From NCBI GenBank assembly GCA_046292445.1, contig JBKBQT010000007.1:80386-144385 (forward strand): a stretch of DNA of 64,000 bases, given 5' to 3'. The notes beneath the pieces are model-generated. The model worked only from the letters and a program-made list of their open reading frames with translations. It did not search any database and was not told the origin of the DNA. The stretch's first letter is position 1, and the number at the start of each line of letters is the position of its first letter. Below, piece after piece: positions 9,252 through 16,603 of this stretch. This DNA comes from CALIZF01 sp046292445. Lineage in GTDB: Bacteria; Pseudomonadota; Alphaproteobacteria; Rhodobacterales; Rhodobacteraceae. Both the position numbers and the translations under genes were made by a program.

Positions 9252-9490
9252 CCGGGCAGCCATGTGCGCAGGACGATGTCGGTCACGATGTCGCGCTCGG
9301 CGAGGAACACCGTATTGGACGGGATGTGCCGCCACCATTCGGTGATGGTCCCCAGCCGGTTCTCGGCGTGAAAGAGATGCGCGGCCCAGGCGGCGTCATC
9401 AACGTCGCCGGGGTCGGGGCGGACGGGGCCGAACGACTGGAACTCGTCGATGTTCCGCGGGCCGTTCAGCGGGCAGTGGAGCAGTTTCAT
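9248..9490 (-). CDS. soxD: sarcosine oxidase delta subunit-like, zinc ligands lost
   Basis: An 80-residue protein lying exactly where soxD belongs between soxB and soxA, 7 bases after soxB and overlapping soxA by ATGA. Typical SoxD binds zinc with CPxCG near the N terminus and HxxxC near residue 60. Here the first motif is CPLNG (Cys6 kept, second Cys replaced by Asn9), and the later one is HIPSNT (His55 kept, Cys replaced by Asn59). The rest of the frame is conserved: IDEFQSFG, EWWRH and AERDIVTD. It therefore appears to be a zinc-free variant of the delta subunit rather than a decayed gene. The ATG has GAGGG a few bases upstream. Confidence 0.82.
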   Translation of the reverse strand: MKLLHCPLNGPRNIDEFQSFGPVRPDPGDVDDAAWAAHLFHAENRLGTITEWWRHIPSNTVFLAERDIVTDIVLRTWLPG

Positions 9491-9497
9491 GGGGCCC

Positions 9498-10739
9498 TCA
9501 ATGACTTGCCGCCGTCGCGCCCATCTCGTTCACGAGCGCGAAGCGCGCGAACCGCGACAGGGCGAAGGGGGCGAGGATCGCGGGCACCCGGCCGGTGGCG
9601 ATGCATTCGGCCATCCGCTTGCCGGCGACGGGCGTGGCCTTGAAGCCCCAGGTGCCCCATCCGGTATCGAGCCACAGGTTTTCCACCGGCGAGGTGCCCA
9701 TGATCGGGCTGTAATCGGGCGTCATGTCGGTAATCCCCGCCCATTGCCGCAAGATCCGCAGGCCGCGCAGGAACGGGAACAGATGCACCGCCCCCTCGGC
9801 GAGGTGTTCCTTCATGTCGAGGGTGGAGCGGGTCGAGGCGAGCTGATAGGGATCGGATCCGCCGCCGATCACCACTTCGCCGCGCGACGACTGGACAAGG
9901 TAGGTGTGCAGGCTGACCGACGATACCAGCGTATGGAGCCAAGGCTTGACCGGCTCGGTCACCATCGCCTGCAACGGATAGCTGCGGATCGGCAGGTCCA
10001 CCCCGGCCATCTGCGCGACATGGTGGTTCATACCGCCGCAGGCGATCAGCACCGCCCCCGCCGCCACCCGCCCGCGGTCGGTGACGACCGCCGTCACCCG
10101 CCCGCCCGATGCCTCGAACCCCGTCACGCCGGTGCGCTGGTGGATCTCCACGCCCCGCCTTGCGGCCGAGCGCGCATAGCCCCAGGCCATCGCATCGTGC
10201 CGTGCCGTGCCGCCGTCGGGATGCCAAAGGCCGCCGAGGATCTCGAGCGCCCCGCCGCGGTCCATGTTGAGCGCCGGCACCCGCGCCCGCACCGCATCCG
10301 GGCCGACGACCTCGATCCCGATGCCCGCCTGCCGCCCCATCTGCGCGCGCAGGTGAAAGGCGCGCAAGCTCGCCTCGCTATGCGCCAGGGTCAGTTGCCC
10401 GCGCTGCGAGAACATGACGTTGAAATCCACCTCTGCGCTCATCCCTTCCCAGAGTGCGACGCCTTCCTTGTAAAAGGCGATCGACTGCGGGGTGATGTAG
10501 TTCGACCGGATGGTGGTCGTGTTGCGCGCAGTGTTCCCCCCGGCGAGCCAGCCCTTCTCCAGCACTGCGACCGACCGGATGCCATGCGCATTGGCGAGGT
10601 AATGCGCGCAGGCAAGGCCATGGCCGCCCCCGCCGACGATCACAACGTCATAGGCGGATCTCAGGTCGGGCGTCGGGGGCAGATCTCCGGTGACAGGGTA
10701 TCCCCGGCTGAGCCCGTATTTCAGAAGGCGCAGGACCAT
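9498..10739 (-). CDS. soxB: sarcosine oxidase beta subunit
   Basis: A 413-residue flavoprotein of the DAO family. The N terminus shows RSAYDVVIVGGGGHGLACAHY, the extended GGGG-H-G dinucleotide motif typical of SoxB, followed by ARNTTTIRSNY. The GLWHPDGGTARHDAMAWGY region carries the His that holds FMN covalently in Corynebacterium sarcosine oxidase. A C-terminal DTGWGTWGFKATP block closes the FAD fold. The enzyme oxidises the N-methyl group while SoxA receives the carbon on THF. Its start lies 2 bases after the MmgE/PrpD stop, so the two are probably translationally coupled, and soxD begins 7 bases downstream. The order soxB-D-A-G is the classic one. The four subunits together support a working heterotetramer, apart from the delta zinc site noted separately. 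Confidence 0.93.
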   Translation of the reverse strand: MVLRLLKYGLSRGYPVTGDLPPTPDLRSAYDVVIVGGGGHGLACAHYLANAHGIRSVAVLEKGWLAGGNTARNTTTIRSNYITPQSIAFYKEGVALWEGMSAEVDFNVMFSQRGQLTLAHSEASLRAFHLRAQMGRQAGIGIEVVGPDAVRARVPALNMDRGGALEILGGLWHPDGGTARHDAMAWGYARSAARRGVEIHQRTGVTGFEASGGRVTAVVTDRGRVAAGAVLIACGGMNHHVAQMAGVDLPIRSYPLQAMVTEPVKPWLHTLVSSVSLHTYLVQSSRGEVVIGGGSDPYQLASTRSTLDMKEHLAEGAVHLFPFLRGLRILRQWAGITDMTPDYSPIMGTSPVENLWLDTGWGTWGFKATPVAGKRMAECIATGRVPAILAPFALSRFARFALVNEMGATAASH

Positions 10740-10741
10740 CC

Positions 10742-12097
10742 TCAGTAAAGCTGCGCGGCAAGATCGGCCATGCGGCTGCCCGGCCGGGTCAGCGCAAGGC
10801 AGGCGTCACGGATCGCCGCCGCCCGCGCGCCTCCCAGCACTGGGTCGGCGAAGGCATGGAACTTGGCGATGATTTCGGACGCGCGAAAGGGACGCTCCGG
10901 CCCGCCGCGCGCGTGGACGTCGCCCGAGTCGACCACCCGGCCGTCCGCCAGCGCGATCTCGACTTCGGCCCAGCGGCCGGCAGGATAAAGCGCCTCGAAC
11001 CGCGGCTCGGCCGTGACCTCGGTCCGGGCAACCAGCGCGGCAACGGCCGGATCGGCAAGCCCCGCGCCCGCGATATGCTCGAGCCCGATCCGCCCGTGCA
11101 CCAGCATCACCGCCACCGGGAAGGGCAGCGCATATTGCGCTTTCGACGTCGTGTCGGGCATGCCGCGGAACAGCGCCGCCGCATAGTCGAAGCTGCGCAC
11201 CCTGACCGCCACAACGTCGCCATGGGCAAAGCCATGCGCCAGTTGCAACTCCCGCGCGGCGTCGATAGCGGCATGGGCCCAGCGGCAGGTCGGGTATGGC
11301 TTGATGTATTGGTGCTCCACCTGCCAGAAGCGCCCGAGGTCGGCCCAGTGCGCCGCCGCCGCTGCGCCCTCCACCGTGACCGCCGGCGCGCCGGTGAAGC
11401 CCCGTTCGGCGAGGATCGCCGCCGTCATGCCCGCCAGCGCACCCCAACCCGATCCGTCGTGCAGCATCGTGGGGCTCCCGATCTCGCGCATCATCTGGCT
11501 TCGCGGCCCATGATATTCGGCGATGCCCAGCGCCTCGCGAAGCTGCCCGTCCGTCATTCCGCGCAGCCGCGCAGCCATGGCAGCAACGCCCAGCGCGTTC
11601 CAAGCGCCCGATGTATGGTAATCGCTGACCGAGGCGTGCAGCGCGATCCCGGCCCTTCCTGCCACCTCATACCCGACCACAAGGGCCGCCAGCGCCTCGG
11701 GCCCGGTGAGGTCGGCATGCTCGGCCAACGCGGCGAGCGCGGGAACCGCGACGACCCCGATATGCCCCCTCGTCGGGTTGTAGCCGTCATGCCCGTCGAG
11801 GTTGTCGATCTGCGTGGCCGCGGCGAAGACCGCCCCGGCCAGACTGACCCGCCGCCCGTCGAAGAGCATCCGCGCAGCCGTTTCCGGTGCGCCGGCGCCC
11901 TGAAGCGCCACCGCCGTCTCGCGCGCGATGACCCCGGCCTCCATCGGCCCGGCCGCCGCACAGATCCCCAGCGTGTCGAGCAGCAGCAGCGCGGCGCGGT
12001 CCAGCACCGGCCCGGGCACGTCGCCGGGCGCCAGCCGCAGCGCGAAGTCACAGACCGCCCTCAGCGCGCCATGCCCCGCCGGCACCCCGTCATGCAT
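10742..12097 (-). CDS. MmgE/PrpD family protein, first gene of the operon
   Basis: A 451-residue member of the MmgE/PrpD superfamily, which includes 2-methylcitrate dehydratase and cis-aconitate decarboxylase. Family features include LLLLDTLGICAAA near the start, DNLDGHDGYNPTRGHIGVVAVPA, YHTSGAWNALGVAAMAARL and YIKPYPTCRWAHAAIDAA. The frame is open far upstream (to 13168), but the ATG at 12097 has AGAGGGGGCG just before it and starts at conserved sequence; the upstream part overlaps the LysR gene. It opens the eight-gene operon, divergent from LysR and 2 bases ahead of soxB. No other propionate-cycle gene is present, so methylcitrate is an unlikely substrate; a dehydratase, decarboxylase or isomerase acting on an intermediate of the methylamine pathway is the better guess. 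Confidence 0.8.
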   Translation of the reverse strand: MHDGVPAGHGALRAVCDFALRLAPGDVPGPVLDRAALLLLDTLGICAAAGPMEAGVIARETAVALQGAGAPETAARMLFDGRRVSLAGAVFAAATQIDNLDGHDGYNPTRGHIGVVAVPALAALAEHADLTGPEALAALVVGYEVAGRAGIALHASVSDYHTSGAWNALGVAAMAARLRGMTDGQLREALGIAEYHGPRSQMMREIGSPTMLHDGSGWGALAGMTAAILAERGFTGAPAVTVEGAAAAAHWADLGRFWQVEHQYIKPYPTCRWAHAAIDAARELQLAHGFAHGDVVAVRVRSFDYAAALFRGMPDTTSKAQYALPFPVAVMLVHGRIGLEHIAGAGLADPAVAALVARTEVTAEPRFEALYPAGRWAEVEIALADGRVVDSGDVHARGGPERPFRASEIIAKFHAFADPVLGGARAAAIRDACLALTRPGSRMADLAAQLY

Positions 12098-12247
12098 GGA
12101 CGCCCCCTCTGCTTCGCGATCCGGCGATGCTAGTGTTAAATTTGTGCTGCCAGCGGCGCACGCGATAGTTTCGGGGTCTGTGCACAAGATTTCCGTTGCC
12201 ATGGCCGCCGCTCTGCGGAACCTTCGGCGCAGTCGAGAAGGCATGCC
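12098..12247 (+). promoter_or_regulatory. divergent promoter/operator region between LysR and the sox operon
   Basis: 150 bases separate the two divergent start codons. The region is locally AT-richer (GTGTTAAATTTGTGC) and contains TTGTGC (12142-12147) and its complement GCACAA (12182-12187), plus a GTGC-N10-GCAC element at 12144-12161. LysR-type regulators often bind such dyads between divergent genes. No convincing -35/-10 pair was identified, so this is a candidate control region only. Confidence 0.4.
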
Positions 12248-13144
12248 ATGAACCGCCCGCCGCCCCCCGTGAACTTCATCCGGTCCTTCGAATGCGCGGC
12301 CCGGCACCTGAGCTTTACCCGTGCCGCGCGCGAGCTTGGCTATACCCAGGCGGCGATCAGCACGCATGTGCGCGCGCTCGAGAAATACATCGGCCGCGAC
12401 CTCTTCGTGCGCAATGCCCGCAGCCTGCACCTGACCGAGATCGGCGCGGCCTTCTTGCCGACCCTGCGCCAGGCGCTGGCCCAGATCGATGCCGCAACGG
12501 ATGCGATCCTCGCCGGCGGGCGCGACCGCAGCGTGATCGTCGCCTGCCCCTTCAGCCTCGCCGAGAACTGGCTCACCGGCACGGTTGCCCGGTTCCATGC
12601 CCGGCACCCGGAAATCGAGGTGACGATCCACGGCACCGTCTGGGAAGAGGCCGCCGACGGGATCGCCGACCTCGTCATCAGCGTGAATCGCGACGACGAG
12701 GCGCCGCCGGGGGCGACGCCGCTCTGGCGCGAGACCATCTCGCTCGTCTGTGCACCGGGGGTGGCGGCGACGCTCGCGGGCCCGGCCGACATCCTGCGCC
12801 ACCCGCGCGTCATCATCGCGGGGCGGCAGGAATACTGGTCTCTTCTTGCCGAGGCGACGGGCGAGGCCGAACTGGCGCAGATCGACCCGGGGCATGGCGC
12901 GATCTTCAAGACCAATGCCTCCAACGTCGCGCTCGAACTTGCCGCCCGCAGCATCGGGGTGACGGCGGCGCTCACATCGCTTGCCGCGGTCTATGTCGAA
13001 CGCGGCCTTCTGGTCGAACCTTTCGGGCAACGCCCCGCAAGCCCCTGGAGCTATTACCTCGCCAACCGCGGCACCGCCCGGTCGAGCGCCGTCACCCATC
13101 TGCACGCGCATCTTCTCGCCGCCGGATCGGGCCAGACCGGATGA
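12248..13144 (+). CDS. LysR-family transcriptional regulator (GcvA-like)
   Basis: A 298-residue LTTR. The winged helix-turn-helix is clear at residues about 8-65: FECAARHLSFTRAARELG, TQAAISTHVRALE and a wing ending in LFVRNARSLHLTEIG. The remainder is the substrate-binding co-inducer domain. The F-x(8)-SFTRAA-x-EL-x-YTQ-AAIS-x-HVR pattern is that of the GcvA-like group. GAGAAGGC lies just upstream of the ATG. It is divergent from the MmgE/PrpD-sox-mttB operon with 150 bases between the starts, the usual arrangement of an LTTR controlling its neighbour and responding to a pathway metabolite. It also converges with the nitrilase-family gene ending at 13194, so it could control that operon too, though the divergent set is the more likely target. 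Confidence 0.92.
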   Translation: MNRPPPPVNFIRSFECAARHLSFTRAARELGYTQAAISTHVRALEKYIGRDLFVRNARSLHLTEIGAAFLPTLRQALAQIDAATDAILAGGRDRSVIVACPFSLAENWLTGTVARFHARHPEIEVTIHGTVWEEAADGIADLVISVNRDDEAPPGATPLWRETISLVCAPGVAATLAGPADILRHPRVIIAGRQEYWSLLAEATGEAELAQIDPGHGAIFKTNASNVALELAARSIGVTAALTSLAAVYVERGLLVEPFGQRPASPWSYYLANRGTARSSAVTHLHAHLLAAGSGQTG

Positions 13145-13193
13145 CGCGCGCCGCCCTGCGCCCGCCATTCGCAGGCAATCGCGCGGCGGCGCG

Positions 13194-14099
13194 TCAGGGG
13201 CCCGACGGCTCGGCGATCGCGCGATACTGGTCCGGGCGGCGATAGGCGGCGAAATCGAAATTCACCCGCCGGCAGGCGGCGATCAGGTCGAGGTCGGCGC
13301 GATGGACGATGACCGTATCGCCAAGGCCGGTCGCCTGGGCCACGATCTCGCCCGTCGGGGCGACGATGCACGACCCGCCGATGAGCGCCTGCCCGTCCTC
13401 TTCCCCCGCCTTGGCAGCCGCCGCGACCCAAAGGGTGTTCTGATAGGCGCCCGCCTGCATCGGCAGGTGGTTGTGCAGCATCCGCAGGTGCATCGCCTCG
13501 GGCGCCTCGGCGAGCATCAGCGGGGTGTTGTAGCCGATGCAGGCGACCTCGGCCCCGTTCAGCATGAGCATCCGGTAGGTCTCGGGCCAGCGGCGATCGT
13601 TGCAGATCGCCATGCCGACGCGCAGGCCGTCATGGTCGAACACCGGAAAGCCCCGGTTGCCAGGCTCGAAATACCGCCGTTCAAGATGCACCGTCTCGCC
13701 CGGTCGCGGCGCGGCGGACCCCGGCACATGCACCTTGCGATACCGCCCGACCTCGCGCCCGTCGCGGCCGACGAGGACGGCAGTGTTGAACCGCCCGTCC
13801 TCAGCCGCCTCGCAGAACCCCAGCACGAAGCCGCAACGCAGCCGCGCGGCGGCGGCAAACAGGCGCGCGGTGTCGGGGCCCGGCATCGCAGTCTCGAAAA
13901 AGGCGGCGATCTCGTCCTCGGGCAGCATCCAGCGGGGAAAGAACGTGGTCAGCGCCATTTCGGGAAAGACGGCCAGCCCCGCCCCCATCGCCGCCGCCGT
14001 CTCGAGCAGATGGATCAGCCGGTCCACCGTCTCGGCCCGCGCCGCCGACCGCTGGACCGGCCCGGTCTGGCAGACGGCCAGCGTGACCGCCCGGCTCAC
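13194..14099 (-). CDS. N-carbamoyl-D-amino acid hydrolase-like nitrilase-superfamily protein
   Basis: A 301-residue carbon-nitrogen hydrolase. The catalytic Glu-Lys-Cys triad can be placed: Glu47 in FPEMALTTFFPRW, Lys122 in YRKVHVPG and Cys166 in AICNDRRWPETYR. The NDRRWPE stretch after the cysteine and the TFFPRW segment are characteristic of D-carbamoylase (Agrobacterium DCase: Glu47, Lys127, Cys172). The expected reaction is N-carbamoyl-D-amino acid to D-amino acid plus CO2 and ammonia, in the cytoplasm. Its ATG overlaps the RidA stop as ATGA, and a D-arginine-dehydrogenase-like FAD protein is the first gene of the operon. This context supports a D-amino acid product. A related amidase specificity remains possible, but the family call is firm. 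Confidence 0.88.
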   Translation of the reverse strand: MSRAVTLAVCQTGPVQRSAARAETVDRLIHLLETAAAMGAGLAVFPEMALTTFFPRWMLPEDEIAAFFETAMPGPDTARLFAAAARLRCGFVLGFCEAAEDGRFNTAVLVGRDGREVGRYRKVHVPGSAAPRPGETVHLERRYFEPGNRGFPVFDHDGLRVGMAICNDRRWPETYRMLMLNGAEVACIGYNTPLMLAEAPEAMHLRMLHNHLPMQAGAYQNTLWVAAAAKAGEEDGQALIGGSCIVAPTGEIVAQATGLGDTVIVHRADLDLIAACRRVNFDFAAYRRPDQYRAIAEPSGP

Positions 14100-14443
14100 A
14101 GCGCCGCCGTGACCTGGATTTCCACCCGGTAGGCATCGCCCGCCAGCCGCGCCTCGACCGTGGCGCGCACCGGCATGTTGCCCGGGTCCACCCAGGCATC
14201 CCAGGCCGCGTTCATCTGCGCGAAATCCGCGATGTCGCGCAGCCAGATGTTTGCCGTCAGGAGCCGCGCCCTCGAGGTGCCGGCCTTGGCCAGGGCCGCG
14301 TCGATGTCGGCCAGGATCTGCTCCGTCTGCCCTGTGGTGCCCGCTGAAAGGTCGCTTGCGGTGAAGCCGGCAAGGTAGAGAACGCCGTTGTATGCAACAG
14401 CGCGGCAGAACCGCTGGCCGGGGTCGTAACGGGTGATGGTCAT
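14096..14443 (-). CDS. RidA/YjgF family protein (2-iminoacid deaminase type)
   Basis: A 115-residue Rid-family protein. The catalytic arginine is in MPVRATVEARL and is followed by the DAYRVEIQVTAA strand that closes the active site at the trimer interface; the mid-protein ADIDAALAKAG and NIWLRDIADFAQMN segments are typical. RidA hydrolyses reactive 2-imino acids released by PLP or flavin enzymes to 2-oxo acids. GAGGAG lies 8 bases upstream of the ATG, the preceding FAD gene ends 17 bases away, and the carbamoylase gene overlaps its stop by ATGA. Being co-expressed with a D-amino-acid dehydrogenase fits a role in clearing the imine that enzyme makes. Confidence 0.88.
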   Translation of the reverse strand: MTITRYDPGQRFCRAVAYNGVLYLAGFTASDLSAGTTGQTEQILADIDAALAKAGTSRARLLTANIWLRDIADFAQMNAAWDAWVDPGNMPVRATVEARLAGDAYRVEIQVTAAL

Positions 14444-14460
14444 GGCAAGGCTCCTCGAGG

Positions 14461-15579
14461 TCAGGCGCGAAAGCGCGCCGGGGAAAGGGCAGCCGGGTCG
14501 ATCCCCGCCGCCGCGATGTCGTCGGGCAGGCGCCCGTGCAGGATCAGCCCGGCGGCCATGCGCGACAGGGCCGGCGCCGTCTTGATGCCATAGCCGCCCT
14601 GCCCGGCAAGCCAGAAGAACCCGCCCTCCATCCCCACCACGGGATTGCGGTCGGGCGCGAAGGTGCGCAGCCCCGCCCAGGCATGCAGCACGCGGCGCAC
14701 GGCGATCGTCGTTGCCGCCTCGAGCCGCGCAGCGCCGGTCGCCACATCGAGGTCATCGGGCCAGGCATCCATCGGCGGCGAGGGCGTCGCATCGCCGGGC
14801 GAGACGAACAGGCGCCCTGCATCCGGCTTGAAATAGAACGCCTCGTCCACATCGTTGACGAGCGGCCATTCCGCCGAACCCTCGGGCGCGGCGATCAGAA
14901 AGGCGGTGCGCCGCAGCGGTGTAAGCCCGATCGGCGCAACGCCCGCCAGCGCCGCCACGGCATCGGCCCAGGCCCCGGCCGCGTTCACCACGACGCCCGC
15001 CCGGATGGCCGCCCCCGCCGTCACGACCCGCCATCCGGCACCATCCCGCGCCAAACCCGTCACCCGCGCCCCGATCTCGATTCGCGCGCCGCGCGCCCGT
15101 GCCAGTCGCAGATAGCCCTGATGGAGCGCATCGACGTCGATCTCGCGCTGGTTCGGCTCGATGAAGGCGGCCGCGACATGACCCGGCCGCAGCACGGGAA
15201 CGGCGGCGGCAACCTCGTCCGGTGTCATCGCCCGGATCGACGGCACAAGCGCCCGGCCCTCGGCCATGGCTCGCATGACGCGATCTACCTGATCGGCACG
15301 CCCGATGGTGATCATCCCCCGCGGCCGCAACAGAGGCACGGCGGCGAAGCCTTCGGGCGGCGCTTCAAGGAACTGCCGCCCGCAGATCGCGATCCTGCGG
15401 ATGAGCGGGCTGCCGTAATTCTCCGAGAAACTGGCCGCCGACCGGCCCGTCGCGTGATAGCCGCAGCGATCCTCGGCCTCGAACAGCACGACCGACGCAC
15501 CTGCGGCAAGTGCCGCCGCCACCGAGGCACCCGCGATCCCGCCGCCGATCACCGCGATATCCGCCGCCGCCCCGTCCAT
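14461..15579 (-). CDS. FAD-dependent D-amino acid oxidoreductase, D-arginine dehydrogenase-like
   Basis: A 372-residue DAO-family protein. The ATG at 15579 is chosen: the open frame runs to 15771 but passes through the terminator of the neighbouring gene, and GGGGGCGGG precedes this start. The FAD motif IAVIGGGIAGASVAAAL is at the N terminus, followed by GYHATGRSAASFSENYG, which closely follows the GYHSTGRSAA signature of Pseudomonas D-arginine dehydrogenase (DauA). The C-terminal HAWAGLRTFAPDRNPVVG and GQGGYGIKTAPALSR also fit. The predicted reaction is D-amino acid to imino acid with electrons going to a respiratory acceptor. RidA and an N-carbamoyl-D-amino-acid hydrolase follow. A paralogue is at 32053. 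The exact D-amino acid is not known. Confidence 0.82.
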   Translation of the reverse strand: MDGAAADIAVIGGGIAGASVAAALAAGASVVLFEAEDRCGYHATGRSAASFSENYGSPLIRRIAICGRQFLEAPPEGFAAVPLLRPRGMITIGRADQVDRVMRAMAEGRALVPSIRAMTPDEVAAAVPVLRPGHVAAAFIEPNQREIDVDALHQGYLRLARARGARIEIGARVTGLARDGAGWRVVTAGAAIRAGVVVNAAGAWADAVAALAGVAPIGLTPLRRTAFLIAAPEGSAEWPLVNDVDEAFYFKPDAGRLFVSPGDATPSPPMDAWPDDLDVATGAARLEAATTIAVRRVLHAWAGLRTFAPDRNPVVGMEGGFFWLAGQGGYGIKTAPALSRMAAGLILHGRLPDDIAAAGIDPAALSPARFRA

Positions 15580-15639
15580 CCCGCCCCCGCCGCCCGTGCA
15601 CAGCAGACGCGGCGCCGGACCCGGGGTCAAGGGCGGATG

Positions 15640-15666
15640 AAAAAAGGCCCGGGCATCGCCCGGGCC
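15640..15666 (-). terminator. rho-independent terminator of the response regulator gene
   Basis: Read on the minus strand, a perfect 9-bp stem GGCCCGGGC/GCCCGGGCC with a 3-base loop is followed by six T. It lies about 115 bases beyond the stop of the response regulator and upstream of the FAD oxidoreductase start, which separates the two transcription units. Confidence 0.85.
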
Positions 15667-15779
15667 AGTCCAACAGGGAGGTTCCGCGCCATGACCCCGA
15701 CGCGGACAGGGGAACCCCTGCAGGAAACGATCCCGCCAAGGCGAAGCGATACATCGCGAATTCGGCAACAATATGGCAG

Positions 15780-16466
15780 TCAGACCGCCAGTTTGTAGCC
15801 GCCCGATTCGGTCACAAGCAGCCGCGCATTCGACGGATCGGGCTCGATCTTCTGGCGCAGCCGGTAGATGTGCGTTTCCAGCGTATGCGTCGTCACGCCC
15901 GCGTTATAGCCCCAGACCTCGTGCAGCAGCACATCGCGCGCCACCACCATGGGCCCGGCGCGATAGAGGAACTTGAGGATGTTGGTTTCCTTCTCGGTCA
16001 GGCGGATCTTGCGCTCCTTCTCGTCGAGCAGCAGCTTCATCGCGGGCTTGAACGTGTAGGGGCCAAGCTGGAAGACGGCATCCTCGCTCTGCTCGTGCTG
16101 GCGCAACTGCGCCCGGATCCGGGCGAGCAGGACGGGGAACTTGAACGGCTTGGTCACATAGTCGTTCGCCCCCGCATCGAGGCCGAGGATCGTGTCGGCA
16201 TCCGTGTCATGCCCGGTCAGCATCAGGACCGGCGCCTTGATCCCCTGCTTGCGCATGCGCCGGCACAACTCGCGCCCGTCCGTGTCGGGCAGGCCGACGT
16301 CGAGGATGATGAGGTCGTGATGCTGCGCCTTGGCCCGCTCCATCCCCTCGGTGCCTGTCGCGGCCTCGAAAACGTCGAAGTCCTCGGTCAGCACCAACTG
16401 TTCCGACAGCGCCTCGCGCAGATCGTCGTCATCATCGATCAGCAAGATTTTGCGCAGATTGGCCAT
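15780..16466 (-). CDS. OmpR/PhoB-family response regulator
   Basis: A 228-residue two-domain regulator. The receiver domain has an acidic cluster LLIDDDDDLRE, phospho-acceptor Asp56 in LIILDVGLPDTDG, and the conserved Lys106 in DYVTKPF. The C-terminal winged helix shows LTEKETNILKFLYRA, LLHEVWGYNAGVTTHTLETH and the RLLVTESGGYKL wing. The ATG at 16466 has AGGGAGAAG just upstream, so the longer open frame to 16589 is not used. No histidine kinase is adjacent, so it is an orphan in this window. The sequence type is highly conserved in Rhodobacterales and may correspond to the essential cell-envelope regulator CenR; I could not verify this, so no symbol is given. It is divergent from ribA and ends at a strong terminator. 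Confidence 0.92.
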   Translation of the reverse strand: MANLRKILLIDDDDDLREALSEQLVLTEDFDVFEAATGTEGMERAKAQHHDLIILDVGLPDTDGRELCRRMRKQGIKAPVLMLTGHDTDADTILGLDAGANDYVTKPFKFPVLLARIRAQLRQHEQSEDAVFQLGPYTFKPAMKLLLDEKERKIRLTEKETNILKFLYRAGPMVVARDVLLHEVWGYNAGVTTHTLETHIYRLRQKIEPDPSNARLLVTESGGYKLAV

Positions 16467-16603
16467 GGACTTCTCCCTTTGTTGCGGGGCGCAGATGCGG
16501 GCCGGCAGGGACCCGGACAAGCCTTGTGACAGACGATTCACGCCGACGTGTCGGCAGGCGCGGGTTTGTTTCAATTCCCCGCGCCGCACGCTATGGCTGC
16601 GCC

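Noticed and set aside
12340..13168. Upstream extension of the MmgE/PrpD frame through the LysR gene
   Set aside because: A good ribosome binding site and the family N terminus mark the start at 12097; the extension is antisense to the LysR coding sequence.
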